Assembly: GCA_937897665.1 (NCBI GenBank) | Contig: CALCPB010000470.1 | Span: forward strand, 1-5,571 | Direction: 5' to 3' | DNA length: 5,571 bases | From: an uncultured Halomicronema sp. | GTDB taxonomy: Bacteria > Cyanobacteriota > Cyanobacteriia > Phormidesmidales > Phormidesmidaceae | In this document: piece after piece, positions 5,269 through 5,571 of the stretch | How positions within the stretch are numbered: the first letter of the stretch is position 1 | How the letters are laid out: every line of letters begins with the position of its first letter | The notes under the pieces: generated by a model | Seen by the model: the letters and a program-made list of their open reading frames with translations, nothing else | The model's database searches: none | What the model was told of the DNA's origin: nothing | Program-made: the position numbers and the translations under genes

Positions 5269-5571
5269 TTAACTAAAGCCTAGACCATTAACGGAAGAAA
5301 TTTGGTTGCTATATTTCCACCAAGAACTTGCGCCATAACGTTTCTGGTCAGCGGTTGCCAATAACCTCCGCAAAGATACCACCCCCTTCTGCCAATCCGC
5401 TTCACCAGGGTTGTTAGGCTGCAACAAACTGAGGCATGAACGGTATGGCTGTGGTCCTAATAACCTGATTGACTGACAAAAGATACTGTCTCTAGTGTTG
5501 AAGTGACTGTCAGTTCTGGATTGTAGAAAATTGAAAAGGAAGTGGGAGTCCAGCACTCTAGAATTAGATAC
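5269..5571 (-). CDS. Weak open reading frame, function unrecognised, open to the window edge
   Basis: A frame open from the right edge to a TAA at 5269-5271. The first possible start inside the window is the GTG at 5554-5556, giving 95 residues, but the frame may begin outside. The N-terminal half (HFLFNFLQSRTDSHFNTRDS) is of poor coding character. The latter half, with ADWQKGVVSLRRLLATADQK and SSWWKYSN, looks more like protein. No domain, signal peptide or membrane segment is recognised, and no ribosome site is evident before the GTG. It could be the tail of a real gene, a decayed gene, or chance. It lies on the same strand as merR, upstream of it. The remaining 67 bp to the merR promoter hold nothing further that I can support. 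The stretch 5202-5571 therefore has no confident gene. Confidence 0.2.
   Translation of the reverse strand, partial: VSNSRVLDSHFLFNFLQSRTDSHFNTRDSIFCQSIRLLGPQPYRSCLSLLQPNNPGEADWQKGVVSLRRLLATADQKRYGASSWWKYSNQISSVNGLGFS

Noticed and set aside
5263..5274. CTCAAGTTAACT resembling the left and central part of a SoxR box
   Set aside because: The right arm is degraded (TAAAG instead of TTGAG), no -35/-10 pair frames it, and it overlaps the stop of a weak ORF. The local MerR protein has no SoxR-type cysteine cluster.
5553..5561. GCACTCTAG near the right edge as a second MerR operator
   Set aside because: It matches only one half of the dyad at 5181-5196 (in reverse orientation) and has no inverted partner or promoter boxes around it.

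Overview
The window looks like a cyanobacterial chromosome segment in an accessory, insertion-sequence-flanked neighbourhood. Two perfect copies of the octamer GCGATCGC (HIP1), which is highly abundant in many cyanobacterial genomes, lie inside genes. The base composition is mixed and moderate. The genus cannot be named from the sequence.

Layout, left to right. (1) Positions 1-555 are transposon debris: the C-terminal part of an ISAzo13-type transposase runs in from the left edge on the + strand and abuts, tail to tail, the N-terminal stub of an IS256/Mutator-type transposase on the - strand. (2) 556-669 has no gene. (3) A LysR-type regulator (670-1542, -) is divergent from a thioredoxin-reductase-like flavoprotein (+). 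A LysR-type dyad lies between them. The flavoprotein reading frame is preceded, in the same frame, by a 38-codon twin-arginine signal peptide closed by a single TAG. The gene therefore looks like a Tat-exported oxidoreductase interrupted by an amber codon, or one now starting internally at the GTG at 1813. (4) 2722-2899 separates two convergent genes and holds a sequence that can fold into a three-way junction. (5) A tight - strand operon runs merR (5164-4739), a short-chain dehydrogenase/reductase (4683-3901) and a Tat-signal-bearing SMP-30/gluconolactonase-like beta-propeller (3886-2900). It is preceded by a classical MerR promoter with a 19-bp spacer and a dyad operator. The predicted transcription start falls at or next to the merR ATG, so the mRNA is probably leaderless. 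(6) 5202-5571 has no recognisable gene, apart from a weak open frame that runs off the right edge.

How the genes may work together (inference): two separate regulator-plus-oxidoreductase modules sit side by side. In the first, the LysR protein probably controls itself and the divergent flavin disulfide reductase. In the second, the MerR protein probably controls its own operon, supplying a cytosolic NADP-type dehydrogenase and an exported lactonase-like protein. Both modules encode (or once encoded) a Tat-exported protein. The substrates and inducers cannot be read from the sequence.
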